NCBI GenBank assembly: GCA_947492825.1 | Contig: CANLNT010000001.1 | Location: 2,666,001 to 2,730,000, forward strand | From: an uncultured Paracoccaceae bacterium | GTDB lineage: Bacteria > Pseudomonadota > Alphaproteobacteria > Rhodobacterales > Rhodobacteraceae | Direction: 5' to 3' | DNA: 64,000 nt | Part shown: positions 36,356 through 44,239 of the stretch, in pieces | How the letters are laid out: every line of letters begins with the position of its first letter | Position numbering within the stretch: position 1 is the first letter of the stretch | Made by a program: the position numbers and the translations under genes | Notes under the pieces: generated by a model | Told to the model about the DNA's origin: nothing | The model's input: only the letters and a program-made list of their open reading frames with translations | The model's database searches: none

Positions 36356-37039
36356 ATGCGCATCTTGCTTCTTGAAGACGACACACAGCTTGGCCCGTGG
36401 ATCGCAGGCGGCCTGCGGGAAGAGGGCCACGTGGTGGACCACTTTGCCGACGGCAAAGACGCCCTGATCGCCGCGATGGGGCAGGACTTCGACCTGTTGA
36501 TCCTCGACCGCATGGTCCCCGGCCTTGACGGTCTTGCAGTGCTGAAATCCCTGCGCGCCTCCAAGGATCAGACGCCCGCCTTGTTCCTGACCGCATTGGG
36601 AGAGGTTGACGCCCGCGTCGAAGGGTTCGAGGCAGGCGGCGATGATTATCTGACCAAACCCTTCGCCTTTGCCGAACTTTCTGCGCGTGTCAGCGCGCTG
36701 GGGCGGCGGCGCGATGTCCCTGACGGGGCCGATGCAGCCCCCACCACCCTGCGCTATGCCGATCTGACGCTCGATCTTCTGGCGCGGCGCTGTGACCGGC
36801 AGGGGCAGGCCATTGATTTGATGGCCAAGGAATTCAAATTGCTGGAATATTTCATGCGCCGCCCCGGTCGGCTGGTGACCCGCACCATGCTGCTGGAACA
36901 GGTCTGGGACATGAGCTTTGACCCCACCACCAGCGTCGTTGAAACCCACATCAGCCGGTTGCGCGCCAAGATTGACAAACCGTTCGAGACCGCCCTTTTG
37001 CGCACCCGTCGGGGCGAAGGCTATGTCTTTGGTGACTAG
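36356..37039 (+). CDS. OmpR-family response regulator
   Basis: 227 residues. Receiver domain: acidic pocket LLEDD, phospho-acceptor Asp51 in LLILDRMVPG, and Lys in DDYLTKPF. The C-terminal winged helix has FKLLEYFMRRPGRLVTRTMLLEQVW and TSVVETHISRLRAKID. It resembles the QseB/PmrA branch. It overlaps the kinase gene by 17 nt. Predicted targets are the PepSY gene and the 38384/38609 pair, from the shared upstream site. Confidence 0.93.
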   Translation: MRILLLEDDTQLGPWIAGGLREEGHVVDHFADGKDALIAAMGQDFDLLILDRMVPGLDGLAVLKSLRASKDQTPALFLTALGEVDARVEGFEAGGDDYLTKPFAFAELSARVSALGRRRDVPDGADAAPTTLRYADLTLDLLARRCDRQGQAIDLMAKEFKLLEYFMRRPGRLVTRTMLLEQVWDMSFDPTTSVVETHISRLRAKIDKPFETALLRTRRGEGYVFGD

Positions 37040-38306
37040 GCTGCTGGGTCATATCCGCTGGCTCTGGCGTTCCTCGATGGTGCGCCTGTCGCTGCTGTTG
37101 TCGGGCATCTTTGCGCTTGGCATGGCGGTGGCGGTCTTTGTGGCGCTGACCGTCGGGCAAGGGGCGATCGAACGGCGGATCGACACCACCCTTGCCGCAC
37201 TTGCCGCCACGTCTGATCTGTCGCAGGCCACGTCTGATACGCGCGCGATGATCCTGCGCGCGCCCGACAACCTGCGGGGCCTGCCGCGCCCGTTTGGTCG
37301 TGCCGTGGCGCAAGGCGGTGGCACCGTCGCGCTCGACCGCAACTTTCTGAACGCCGACATCTGGCGCGTGCTGGTCGCCGCCGACAGCACCGGCAACCCG
37401 GTGATGGTCGCGGTCCCGCTGGAAGAAAGCGAAGAAACCCGCGAATTGCTGGCTGGCATCCTGTGGACCACCGCAGCAGTGGTGATCGTGCTGGCCCTTG
37501 CGTTGGGGCTGGGGACCGGGCTTTTGGCGCAGCGCCGGTTGCGCCGCATCAACCACACGCTGGGGCAGTTGGCCGCCGGCGATCTGACCGCGCGCACCGG
37601 CCACGCCCGCAACCGCGATGACCTTGACGACATCGCCCGCCAGCTGGACGTGACCGCAGGCGCGCTGGAACGGCTGGTCACCCAAACCCGCCACCTTGGT
37701 GCCAGCATCGCCCATGATCTTCGCACCCCGCTGGCCCGTCTGCGCGCCCAGCTTGAAATGCTGCCCGAAGGCGACGCGCGCGGGGCAGCCCTTGAAGAAG
37801 CAGGCAAGCTTGCGGCGATCTTTGACACCATCATGCGCGTCGCGCGGATCGAAGCGGCACAAGGAAGCGACGGCTTTGAACCCGTGCAGCTGGCCGATCT
37901 CGCCGCTGAGCTGGCAGAGGTCTTTGGCCCGGTCATCGAAGATGGTGGCAAGACCCTGACGCTTGACGTCGGCCCCACCGCCACCGTGCAGGCTGATCGG
38001 CAAATGCTGATGCAGGCGATGGCAAACCTCATTCAAAACGCGCTGGTACATGGCGGTGATGCGATCACACTCCATGCGCGGGGCCTGCGGCTGGGCCTGT
38101 CGGACAATGGCCCCGGCGTGCCGCCCGATGCCTATGCCGAGATCGTCAAACCCATGGTCCGCCTTGATGCGGCGCGATCCACCCAAGGGTCGGGCCTTGG
38201 GCTGGCGCTGGTGCGTGCTGTGGCCGAACGCCACGGGGCGAGGCTCGATATCGGGGCCGCCAACCCAACTGGCCTGCGCGTCACGTTGGACTTTGCAGAT
38301 TTGTAA
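37023..38306 (+). CDS. Sensor histidine kinase
   Basis: 427 residues. Two transmembrane segments (about 20-42 and 140-165) flank a periplasmic sensor loop of about 100 residues. HAMP follows (RINHTLGQLAAGDL), then HisKA with the phosphorylated His in SIAHDLRTPLARLRA, and HATPase (NLIQNAL, SDNGPGVP, GSGLGLALVRAV). The ATG at 37023 is inside the regulator gene; GTG 37032 is an alternative. The stimulus is unknown. The periplasmic PepSY protein is the obvious candidate partner. Confidence 0.92.
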   Translation: MSLVTRLLGHIRWLWRSSMVRLSLLLSGIFALGMAVAVFVALTVGQGAIERRIDTTLAALAATSDLSQATSDTRAMILRAPDNLRGLPRPFGRAVAQGGGTVALDRNFLNADIWRVLVAADSTGNPVMVAVPLEESEETRELLAGILWTTAAVVIVLALALGLGTGLLAQRRLRRINHTLGQLAAGDLTARTGHARNRDDLDDIARQLDVTAGALERLVTQTRHLGASIAHDLRTPLARLRAQLEMLPEGDARGAALEEAGKLAAIFDTIMRVARIEAAQGSDGFEPVQLADLAAELAEVFGPVIEDGGKTLTLDVGPTATVQADRQMLMQAMANLIQNALVHGGDAITLHARGLRLGLSDNGPGVPPDAYAEIVKPMVRLDAARSTQGSGLGLALVRAVAERHGARLDIGAANPTGLRVTLDFADL

Positions 38307-38322
38307 GGTTCGGGTCAGGCGC
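38296..38322 (+). promoter_or_regulatory. Second copy of the composite regulator site
   Basis: CAGATTTGTAA-N8-TCAGGCGC, with the same two halves and the same spacing as at 35842-35868. It overlaps the last codons and stop of the kinase gene and precedes the small membrane protein and cytochrome b561 genes by about 60 nt. Confidence 0.5.
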
Positions 38323-38383
38323 CCGTCAAACCCGGTCTCCATATCGGTGTCATCACACAACAGATGATATCGGAGACCACAAC

Positions 38384-38584
38384 ATGACCACCCAAATCAC
38401 CAAACTCAAAAACGCCGTATCCCACGCCGCCCTGTTCACCATCGGCGTGATGATGCTGGGCCTCGGCTTTGTCTTTGCAGGCACGTTGGCGCTTTTTGCG
38501 CTGGTCGCGGTGGGCTTTGCCATGCTGGCGGCCCCCTTTGTCAAACTGGCGCAACCGGCCACGGCGGACACCCAGCCTGCCTGA
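38384..38584 (+). CDS. Small membrane protein, 66 residues
   Basis: One long or two short hydrophobic segments (LFTIGVMMLGLGFVFAGTLA, then LFALVAVGFAMLAAPFV) between polar ends. I do not recognise a family. GGAGACCACAAC precedes the ATG, and the cytochrome b561 gene starts 24 nt after the stop. Both proteins begin MTTQ. It is probably cotranscribed with and functionally tied to the cytochrome. Confidence 0.7.
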   Translation: MTTQITKLKNAVSHAALFTIGVMMLGLGFVFAGTLALFALVAVGFAMLAAPFVKLAQPATADTQPA

Positions 38585-38608
38585 TCCCACAGAACAAAGG
38601 ATCCCGTC

Positions 38609-39112
38609 ATGACCACCCAACCCGCCACCCCCCACGGCTTTGTCACCAAGGGCATCCATTGGCTCTCTGCCGGGCTGATCGGCTTTGGCTATTTCAAGGG
38701 CCTCGACAGCGTCCGGCAATTGGCCGACCCCGCCGTCCTGCAGTTCGAGGTGGTCTATGCCCTGCTGCTCGGCGGGCTTTTCGCGGCGCGCTACGCTTGG
38801 ACCCGCGGCGTGGCCGGGACAACCCGCCTGCCCGCCAGCGCCCCGCGCTGGGAACACGTGGCATCCAAGACGGTCCACATGGGACTTTATGCCGCCGTCT
38901 TTGGGATCATCCTGTCCGGCCTCGGCATCGCTCTTGGTGTTTCGGTGCCAGCACTGGGCGGGCTGTTCCTGGTTGCAATGCTGGCCCTGCACGAGGGCGC
39001 ATTGGTGGCCATGCCGCTTTTGCTGGTGGCTCATATCGCAGGCGCGCTCTGGCACAAACTGGTGCGCCGGGATGGGGTGCTTGAAAGCATGACAGGCAAG
39101 CTGCCGATCTAG
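38609..39112 (+). CDS. Cytochrome b561-family protein
   Basis: 167 residues, four hydrophobic segments. The His pattern suits two b-type haems: KGIHWLSAG in helix 1, KTVHMGLY, LHEGALV, and LLVAHIAGALWHKLVRRDG near the end. It should pass electrons across or within the cytoplasmic membrane. Placed downstream of a PepSY/two-component module, it may be the regulated output. Confidence 0.88.
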   Translation: MTTQPATPHGFVTKGIHWLSAGLIGFGYFKGLDSVRQLADPAVLQFEVVYALLLGGLFAARYAWTRGVAGTTRLPASAPRWEHVASKTVHMGLYAAVFGIILSGLGIALGVSVPALGGLFLVAMLALHEGALVAMPLLLVAHIAGALWHKLVRRDGVLESMTGKLPI

Positions 39113-39168
39113 GCGGCAGCACCCTCGGGCAGCAGGCGGCCATCACATCGCGATGTGGTGGCCGTTTG

Positions 39169-39633
39169 CTATGCGCCGGGTTTGTAACGTCCCTCGACGT
39201 CGCTGGCGAAATCGGCAACCCGCTTCTTGAAACGTGTGGTCAGGCTGGCCTTGGCCAGCTTGAGCGATTGCAGCAGCAACCGCGCCGACAGCGTCTTGGC
39301 CTTCAGCTCGATTGACACCGCCAACCGCGTGCGCCGCGGTGACAGCGGCACCAGATCAACCACCGTCTGCCCGTCAATCCCTGACGATACCGTATCAAGC
39401 TGCAAGCCCTGATCGTCCAACCGCGCAAGCAGCGCCTTCATGTTGCGTTCCTTGCCGCGAAAGCTGAACTTTACGTCCCAGGTGGCCCCCACGGTGGCAC
39501 CGCCGCTGATATCTGTGCGACGCACATCCGCACCGCGCCGCAGCGCCTGGCGTTCGAACGCGGGAAAATCGGTGATCGCGCGATAGACATGGTCCATCGG
39601 CGCTTCGATATCTTCGCGTGCACTGAATTTCAT
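39169..39633 (-). CDS. SRPBCC-family protein
   Basis: 154 residues from the ATG at 39633 behind AAAGGGCTG. MKFSAREDIEAPMDHVYRAITDFPAFERQALRRG is the START/PYP-like beginning, and the last helix is rich in Lys and Arg. The fold binds hydrophobic ligands or acts as a coenzyme Q-type chaperone; no specific function can be read. An upstream in-frame ATG at 39672 is not needed for the fold. Confidence 0.75.
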   Translation of the reverse strand: MKFSAREDIEAPMDHVYRAITDFPAFERQALRRGADVRRTDISGGATVGATWDVKFSFRGKERNMKALLARLDDQGLQLDTVSSGIDGQTVVDLVPLSPRRTRLAVSIELKAKTLSARLLLQSLKLAKASLTTRFKKRVADFASDVEGRYKPGA

Positions 39634-39688
39634 GATACAGCCCTTTGCTGGCGCACCGCTTGTGTGCGGCATCTTCGCTTATATGCGG

Positions 39689-40636
39689 TTAATCCAGCCT
39701 GTCCGCCAGCCAGTTTTCCAGCAGAAAGTGGGCAATAGAGCCCTTGCGGGCTGGCAAAATCTCTGGGTGTTGCCCGGCGAATACATCCGCCATCTCCTCA
39801 CGTGTGATCCAGCGGGCATCATCAATTTCTGCGGGATCAATGGTGATCTTGGTGTCCAGTGCAATGCCGCTGCACCCAAACATCAGGCTGGACGGGAACG
39901 GCCAAGGCTGACTGCTCAGGTAATTCACCTCACCCACCGTGATCCCACTCTCCTCAAACACCTCACGGCGCACGGCAGCCTCCAGCGTCTCGCCGGGTTC
40001 GACAAAGCCTGCCAGCAGCGAAAACATCCCCGCGGGCCAACCGGGTGAGCGACCGACAAGCACACTGTTGCCGTGGGTGATCAGCATGATCACCACCGGG
40101 TCAGTGCGCGGAAAGTGATGCGTCCCGCAAGCCGCGCAATCGCGCTGCCATCCCCCCATGGCAAAGGCACTTTCAGCCCCGCAAGCGGCGCAAAACTGGT
40201 GGCTGCGGTGCCAGCCGAACAGCGCCCGCGCCGTGGCCGCCAATTCCGCGTCAACGCGGCTCAACCGGGTCATCACGCTGCGCAATTCCAGAAAGGCGTG
40301 GCTCTCGGGCAGCGCAGGGTGATGCTGCGCGCTGGGATCGACAAAGTTCTGTAACGCGGCCTCATCCAGATCATCAGGCGCCCAATCTGACAGATCAGCC
40401 GCAAAAACGGGTGTGCCTGCATCCCGGCCCAACAGGATCTTGCCCGGGCGGGCATAGGCCATCACCGGGTGATCGGCGGCCACCCGCACCAAAGCGTCGC
40501 CCACCAGCATCGGCTTGCCGCGCCACATCAGGATGATTTGCCCGGCGGTCTGGGCCAGCGCACTGGCATCGTTGCGTAAATTTGCGGCACGGTCCAATTG
40601 CCCGCTGCCAAATGTGACTGTTTCTGCATGCTTCAT
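39689..40636 (-). CDS. nudC: NAD(+) diphosphatase / NADH pyrophosphatase
   Basis: 315 residues. A zinc ribbon (CAACGAESAF, CAACGTHHFP) precedes the Nudix box GFVEPGETLEAAVRREVFEESGI, and SQPWPFPSSLM is the NudC signature after the box. It hydrolyses NAD(H) to NMN and AMP and removes NAD caps from RNA. It diverges from the cpdB-like gene. There is no operon partner. Confidence 0.95.
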   Translation of the reverse strand: MKHAETVTFGSGQLDRAANLRNDASALAQTAGQIILMWRGKPMLVGDALVRVAADHPVMAYARPGKILLGRDAGTPVFAADLSDWAPDDLDEAALQNFVDPSAQHHPALPESHAFLELRSVMTRLSRVDAELAATARALFGWHRSHQFCAACGAESAFAMGGWQRDCAACGTHHFPRTDPVVIMLITHGNSVLVGRSPGWPAGMFSLLAGFVEPGETLEAAVRREVFEESGITVGEVNYLSSQPWPFPSSLMFGCSGIALDTKITIDPAEIDDARWITREEMADVFAGQHPEILPARKGSIAHFLLENWLADRLD

Positions 40637-40761
40637 GCGGCTTTGGTGACACGCTGTGACGTGATGTGCAATTCACCAACGTCTGGCCTTTCTTTCGCCC
40701 CAAGGTTGTGACACGCAGCAATAGCATCATACTCTGAATTACCTTCACCTTTCGGATACTC

Positions 40762-42591
40762 ATGGTCACCGCTCAGCTGCGCCTTTTGCAAACCACCGAC
40801 CTGCACATGCACCTCTTGGGGTATGATTATCTTGCTGACGGCCCCGCCCCGGCGCAGGGCCTGACCGAACTTGCTCCGCTGATTGCGGCGGCGCGGGACG
40901 AAGGGCTAACAACGCTCTTGTTTGACAATGGCGACTTTCTGCAAGGCAACCCGGTGGCCGATCACATCGCCCGCCACGGCAGTGCAGCCGCCGTCCACCC
41001 GATGATCGCGGCGTTCAATACGCTGGACTATGACGCGATCACGCTGGGCAACCATGAATTTGACTACGGCCTCGACTTCTTGATGCAAGCGCTTTCGGAC
41101 TGCACCATGCCTGTCGTCTCGGCCAATGTGCGCCGCACGCCCACCCGCAACCTTGTCGCGCCCTGGACCGTGCTGACCCGCGATGTGCAAGGCTCTGACG
41201 GGCAATCCCATCAACTCAAGATCGGGGTGATCGGCTTTGTCACGCCGCAAGTGGTGAACTGGGATGCCCACGCACTGGGCGGCGCGATCCAGACCGATGA
41301 CATCCTTGATGCGGCCCGCAGCCATCTGCCCGCCCTGCGCCGTGCGGGGGCCGATGTGGTGGTCGCACTGTGTCACGCCGGCATCTCGGACGCGCCCTAT
41401 CAGCAGCGGATGGAAAATGCCGCCCTGCATCTGGCCGGGCTGCCGGGCATCGACGTGGTGCTGGCCGGGCATACCCATGACCGCTTTCCCGGCCCCGATT
41501 TCGCGGGCTTTGCCCACGCCGACACGGATGCCGCCACCCTGCATGGCAAGCCCGGTGTGATGGCCGCCAGCCACGGGCAGGCGCTGGGGGTGATCGACCT
41601 TGACCTGCTGCTTGATCCCGACACCGGCTGGCGGATCGACACGCACCACTGCGAACTGCGGGAACTTGCGGATCTCCCGACCCTGCCCGCCACCCCGGCA
41701 AGCGTTGCCATCGCCCGTGACGTGGCCGCCGATCAGGACAAGACACTGGCGCATCTGGGGCAGGCGATCTGTGACACGCCACGCCGCCTGACCAGCTATT
41801 TTGCGGCCATCGGGCGCGATGACACCGCCCCACTTGTGGCCGCCGCCCAGCTTCTTCATATGCGCACCGCACTGGCCAAGACCGACTTTGCCGATTTGCC
41901 GCTCTTGGCAACGACGTCGCCCTATCGCGCAGGCGGGCATGGCGGCCCGGGCAATTATATCGATGTTGCACCGGGGCCGATCGCGCGGCGGCACGTGGCG
42001 GCCATTGTCCCCTTTGAAAACCCGATCTGCGGCGTGCTGCGGCGTGGTTGGCAAATCCGTCACTGGCTGGAAAACGCCAGCCGGTTCTACAACGTGCTGA
42101 AGCCGGGGCTGCCGGGTCAAAAGCTGCTCGACCCTGCGGTGCCTGCCTATCACTTTGACCAGTTCCACGGGCTGCGCTACCGGATCGACCTGACGACACC
42201 ACCGCGTGATGGTGACGACCCGACCCGCCCCGCGCGGGTCCGCGACATCACCTATGAGGGCGCACCACTGGCCGACGACGCATTGTTTCTGGTCGCCACC
42301 TCCAGCTACCGCGCCCATGGCGGCGGCGGGCTGTCGCCGATCCCGACACAGGACGTGGTATATACGTCGCTCTTGGGTCTGCCCGATATTCTGATCGACT
42401 GCGTCGCCAATGACGGCATTCCCGCCACGCCGCCCGTCCCGAACATGGGCTTTCTGGCACAACCTGGCACCGGCGCGCTGTTCCCCGCCAGCCCGGCGAC
42501 CGCCGACATCCCCCTGCCCTGCGACAGGCTCAGCCTGCTGGACAGGCCGGCAGACGCGCGCGGTTTCCGCACCATGCAGCTGACGCTCTAG
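40762..42591 (+). CDS. cpdB: 2',3'-cyclic-nucleotide phosphodiesterase / 3'-nucleotidase
   Basis: 609 residues. The N-terminal metallophosphatase has LQTTDLHMHL, DNGDFLQGNP, GNHEFDYG and AGHTHDRFP; the C-terminal 5'-nucleotidase domain has SPYRAGGHGGPGNYIDV and NASRFYNVL. E. coli CpdB is periplasmic, yet this protein begins directly with the first strand of the domain and has no signal peptide, nor is there an upstream in-frame start giving one. Either it works in the cytoplasm or the mature start is misread. Confidence 0.88.
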   Translation: MVTAQLRLLQTTDLHMHLLGYDYLADGPAPAQGLTELAPLIAAARDEGLTTLLFDNGDFLQGNPVADHIARHGSAAAVHPMIAAFNTLDYDAITLGNHEFDYGLDFLMQALSDCTMPVVSANVRRTPTRNLVAPWTVLTRDVQGSDGQSHQLKIGVIGFVTPQVVNWDAHALGGAIQTDDILDAARSHLPALRRAGADVVVALCHAGISDAPYQQRMENAALHLAGLPGIDVVLAGHTHDRFPGPDFAGFAHADTDAATLHGKPGVMAASHGQALGVIDLDLLLDPDTGWRIDTHHCELRELADLPTLPATPASVAIARDVAADQDKTLAHLGQAICDTPRRLTSYFAAIGRDDTAPLVAAAQLLHMRTALAKTDFADLPLLATTSPYRAGGHGGPGNYIDVAPGPIARRHVAAIVPFENPICGVLRRGWQIRHWLENASRFYNVLKPGLPGQKLLDPAVPAYHFDQFHGLRYRIDLTTPPRDGDDPTRPARVRDITYEGAPLADDALFLVATSSYRAHGGGGLSPIPTQDVVYTSLLGLPDILIDCVANDGIPATPPVPNMGFLAQPGTGALFPASPATADIPLPCDRLSLLDRPADARGFRTMQLTL

Positions 42592-42643
42592 GATCAGGAC
42601 CCTAGCATCTTGCGCCGCTGGCCCGCCCGGCTTATATGACGCT

Positions 42644-42738
42644 TGAGGGGTTGGCGCGGGCAGGCGCCTCGCCAACCTGGTCAGGTCCGGAAGGAAGCAG
42701 CCATAACGAGCCCCGCTTGGGTCGTTGTCAGCCTCTCA
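42644..42738 (+). ncRNA. ffs: Signal recognition particle RNA (4.5S, small bacterial type)
   Basis: The universally conserved SRP RNA tetraloop and symmetric-loop region is present: TCAGGTCCGGAAGGAAGCAG at 42681-42700. Flanking strands TGAGGGGTTGGCG and GTCAGCCTCTCA can pair to close a single long hairpin. It binds Ffh and directs membrane proteins to the translocon. Ends are estimated from the pairing, to within a few bases. Confidence 0.93.
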
Positions 42739-42746
42739 CCGTCAAT

Positions 42747-42802
42747 GTCGCCTTTGGCGACTTGACGAGTTGGATAGAGCGAAAATCGCCCTTCGCGATT
42801 TT
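42747..42802 (+). terminator. Hairpins following ffs
   Basis: GTCGCC-TTT-GGCGAC (42747-42761) is a tight stem just after ffs. AAAATCGC-CCTTC-GCGATTTT (42782-42802) follows, with T's closing the second arm. Either could end ffs transcription. The second resembles the palindromes at 10825, 50173, 50195 and 56714 in style. Confidence 0.5.
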
Positions 42803-42851
42803 GGCGGAGTCCAACACCAACGTTCAGAAGCCCCACAGAGGGAGGACAGCC

Positions 42852-42890
42852 ATGACCCAGTCGCACACCTTCCCGGTCCGGGCACACTGA
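42852..42890 (+). CDS. 12-residue leader peptide ORF upstream of rsgA
   Basis: MTQSHTFPVRAH then TGA. The ATG is preceded by GGGAGGACAGCC, the best ribosome site in this part of the window, while the following rsgA starts with a TTG. The ORF lies 82 nt before rsgA and is followed by a GC-rich hairpin at 42922-42944. I do not know a named family. It looks like a regulatory leader peptide rather than a functional protein. Confidence 0.5.
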   Translation: MTQSHTFPVRAH

Positions 42891-42921
42891 CCTATTCCCT
42901 GTTGTCCCGACCGGAAATGCC

Positions 42922-42944
42922 CGGCCCCGCACCACTGCGGGCCG
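42922..42944 (+). promoter_or_regulatory. Attenuator-like hairpin before rsgA
   Basis: CGGCCC pairs with GGGCCG, and inside it GC with GC around ACCACT, with one bulged C. CCCCTTTCCTTT follows. Its place between the leader ORF and the rsgA start suggests an attenuator or a structure that affects translation. Confidence 0.4.
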
Positions 42945-42972
42945 CCCCTTTCCTTTGTCACAGGACAGTCCA

Positions 42973-44010
42973 TTGACCTCTGAACTCACCCTCGCCGACC
43001 TCGGCTGGACCAACTTTTACATGTCGCAATGCGACCTCGACGAAATCGAAACCCTGACCCCTGCCCGTATCTCGGGCGTGCAACGCGCCTCTGTCACCGG
43101 GCTGACCGTGGACGGCGCATTTGACCTCACACTTGATCCCGGCACCTCGACCGGCGAACTCGCCGTTGGTGACTGGGTGCTGGCCGATCTGGACCGGCAC
43201 CGCGTGATTCGGCTGCTGGACCGGTCCAGCACCCTGCAACGGGGCAAAGAGCACCTGACAGGCGACCGCCAGCTGATCGCGGCCAACCTTGATACGCTCT
43301 TTATCACCACCTCCTGCAACGCGGATTTCAACCCCGCGCGGCTGGAACGCTACCTTGCGCTTGCCAATGACGCCGACATTACCCCGGTGATCATCCTGAC
43401 CAAGGCTGACATGGCCGAAGACCCAGACAGCTATACCGACCGCGCCCGCGCGCTTGGTCGCGGGCTCGAGGTTGTGACGCTGAACGCCAAATCCCCCGAC
43501 ACCGCAGACAAGCTTTCGCTCTGGTCGGGCAAAGGACAGACGGTGGCGCTGGCCGGGTCATCGGGTGTCGGCAAAACCACCATCGCCAACGCGCTGACGG
43601 GTGGCGATGCCGCAACCCAGGGCATCCGCGAAGACGACGCACGCGGCCGCCATACCACCACCGACCGCAGCCTGCACCGCATCCCGGGTGGCGGTTGGCT
43701 GATCGACACGCCCGGTATGCGCGGACTTGGCGTCGCTGATGTGGCCGCCGGGATCGAGGCGACGTTTTCCGAGATCACCGACCTGATCGGCCAGTGCAAA
43801 TTTCGCGATTGCCAACACGACAGCGAACCGGGCTGCGCTGTGCAGGCCGCCATCTCCGCCGGTGACATCGACCCCGACCGCCTGACGCGCTACAAAAAGC
43901 TCAAACGCGAAGACCAATACGCGACAGAGACAATCGCCCAGGCCCGCGACCGCTATCGCAAATTGGGCAAGATGTACCGCTCTGCCACGCAGAAGAAAAA
44001 GAACCGCTAG
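42973..44010 (+). CDS. rsgA: Ribosome small-subunit GTPase RsgA
   Basis: 345 residues from a TTG at 42973 with AGGA 8 nt upstream; TTG 42955 is the alternative. An OB domain (about 30-95) precedes a circularly permuted GTPase: G4 LTKAD, G1 GSSGVGKTT, G3 DTPGMRG. The C-terminal zinc site is CKFRDCQHDSEPGC. RsgA binds the 30S subunit and checks late maturation. Rather than standing in an operon, it follows ffs and the leader ORF. Confidence 0.93.
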   Translation: MTSELTLADLGWTNFYMSQCDLDEIETLTPARISGVQRASVTGLTVDGAFDLTLDPGTSTGELAVGDWVLADLDRHRVIRLLDRSSTLQRGKEHLTGDRQLIAANLDTLFITTSCNADFNPARLERYLALANDADITPVIILTKADMAEDPDSYTDRARALGRGLEVVTLNAKSPDTADKLSLWSGKGQTVALAGSSGVGKTTIANALTGGDAATQGIREDDARGRHTTTDRSLHRIPGGGWLIDTPGMRGLGVADVAAGIEATFSEITDLIGQCKFRDCQHDSEPGCAVQAAISAGDIDPDRLTRYKKLKREDQYATETIAQARDRYRKLGKMYRSATQKKKNR

Positions 44011-44018
44011 AGGTTGGG

Positions 44019-44039
44019 GGGTGGGCCACCGGCCCACCC
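44019..44039 (+). terminator. rsgA terminator-like hairpin
   Basis: GGGTGGGCC-ACC-GGCCCACCC, a perfect 9-bp stem with a 3-nt loop starting 8 nt after the rsgA stop. Only TATT follows, so termination may be partial. Confidence 0.6.
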
Positions 44040-44107
44040 TATTCAGCCGCCACCGCGTGATCCGTCAGCGCAGCAAACAGCGCGGGGCATCGCCCGCCTT
44101 GGGCCTT

Positions 44108-44239
44108 CTAATGCGCCGCCTCCTGCGCACAGCCACCGGTGCCGCCAATGCCCCCGTCGCGGCCTCCCTCGCAGCTCGGCACTGTGGCCGCGCACCCCGC
44201 CAGCGCAGCCAGCGCCATCACCAAGATCAAACGCCGCAT
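44108..44239 (-). CDS. 43-residue lipoprotein with GGIGGTGG motif
   Basis: A short gene below the usual size limit. It begins MRRLILVMALAALAGC, a clear lipobox, and the mature part of 28 residues contains RDGGIGGTGG and three cysteines in all. AGAGGAGAG precedes the ATG, which overlaps the DUF6502 stop as TGATG, so the two are translated together. GGIGGTG also stands at the head of larger DUF5666 proteins, which often adjoin DUF6502 genes; this may be a reduced form of that partner. The DUF5666 link is from memory of the family. Confidence 0.75.
   Translation of the reverse strand: MRRLILVMALAALAGCAATVPSCEGGRDGGIGGTGGCAQEAAH

Noticed and set aside
36951-38360. 469-codon frame opposite the sensor kinase
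   Set aside because: Antisense shadow; kinase motifs on the plus strand are intact.
40637-40761. Repeated GTGACACGC in the nudC/cpdB gap as an operator
   Set aside because: Two 9-nt direct copies 62 nt apart with no symmetry; too weak to call.
40906-42675. 589-codon frame opposite the cpdB-like gene
   Set aside because: Antisense shadow and it runs into ffs.
44043-44107. A further small gene after the 43-residue lipoprotein
   Set aside because: A 15-codon frame exists but has no convincing ribosome site or recognisable product.
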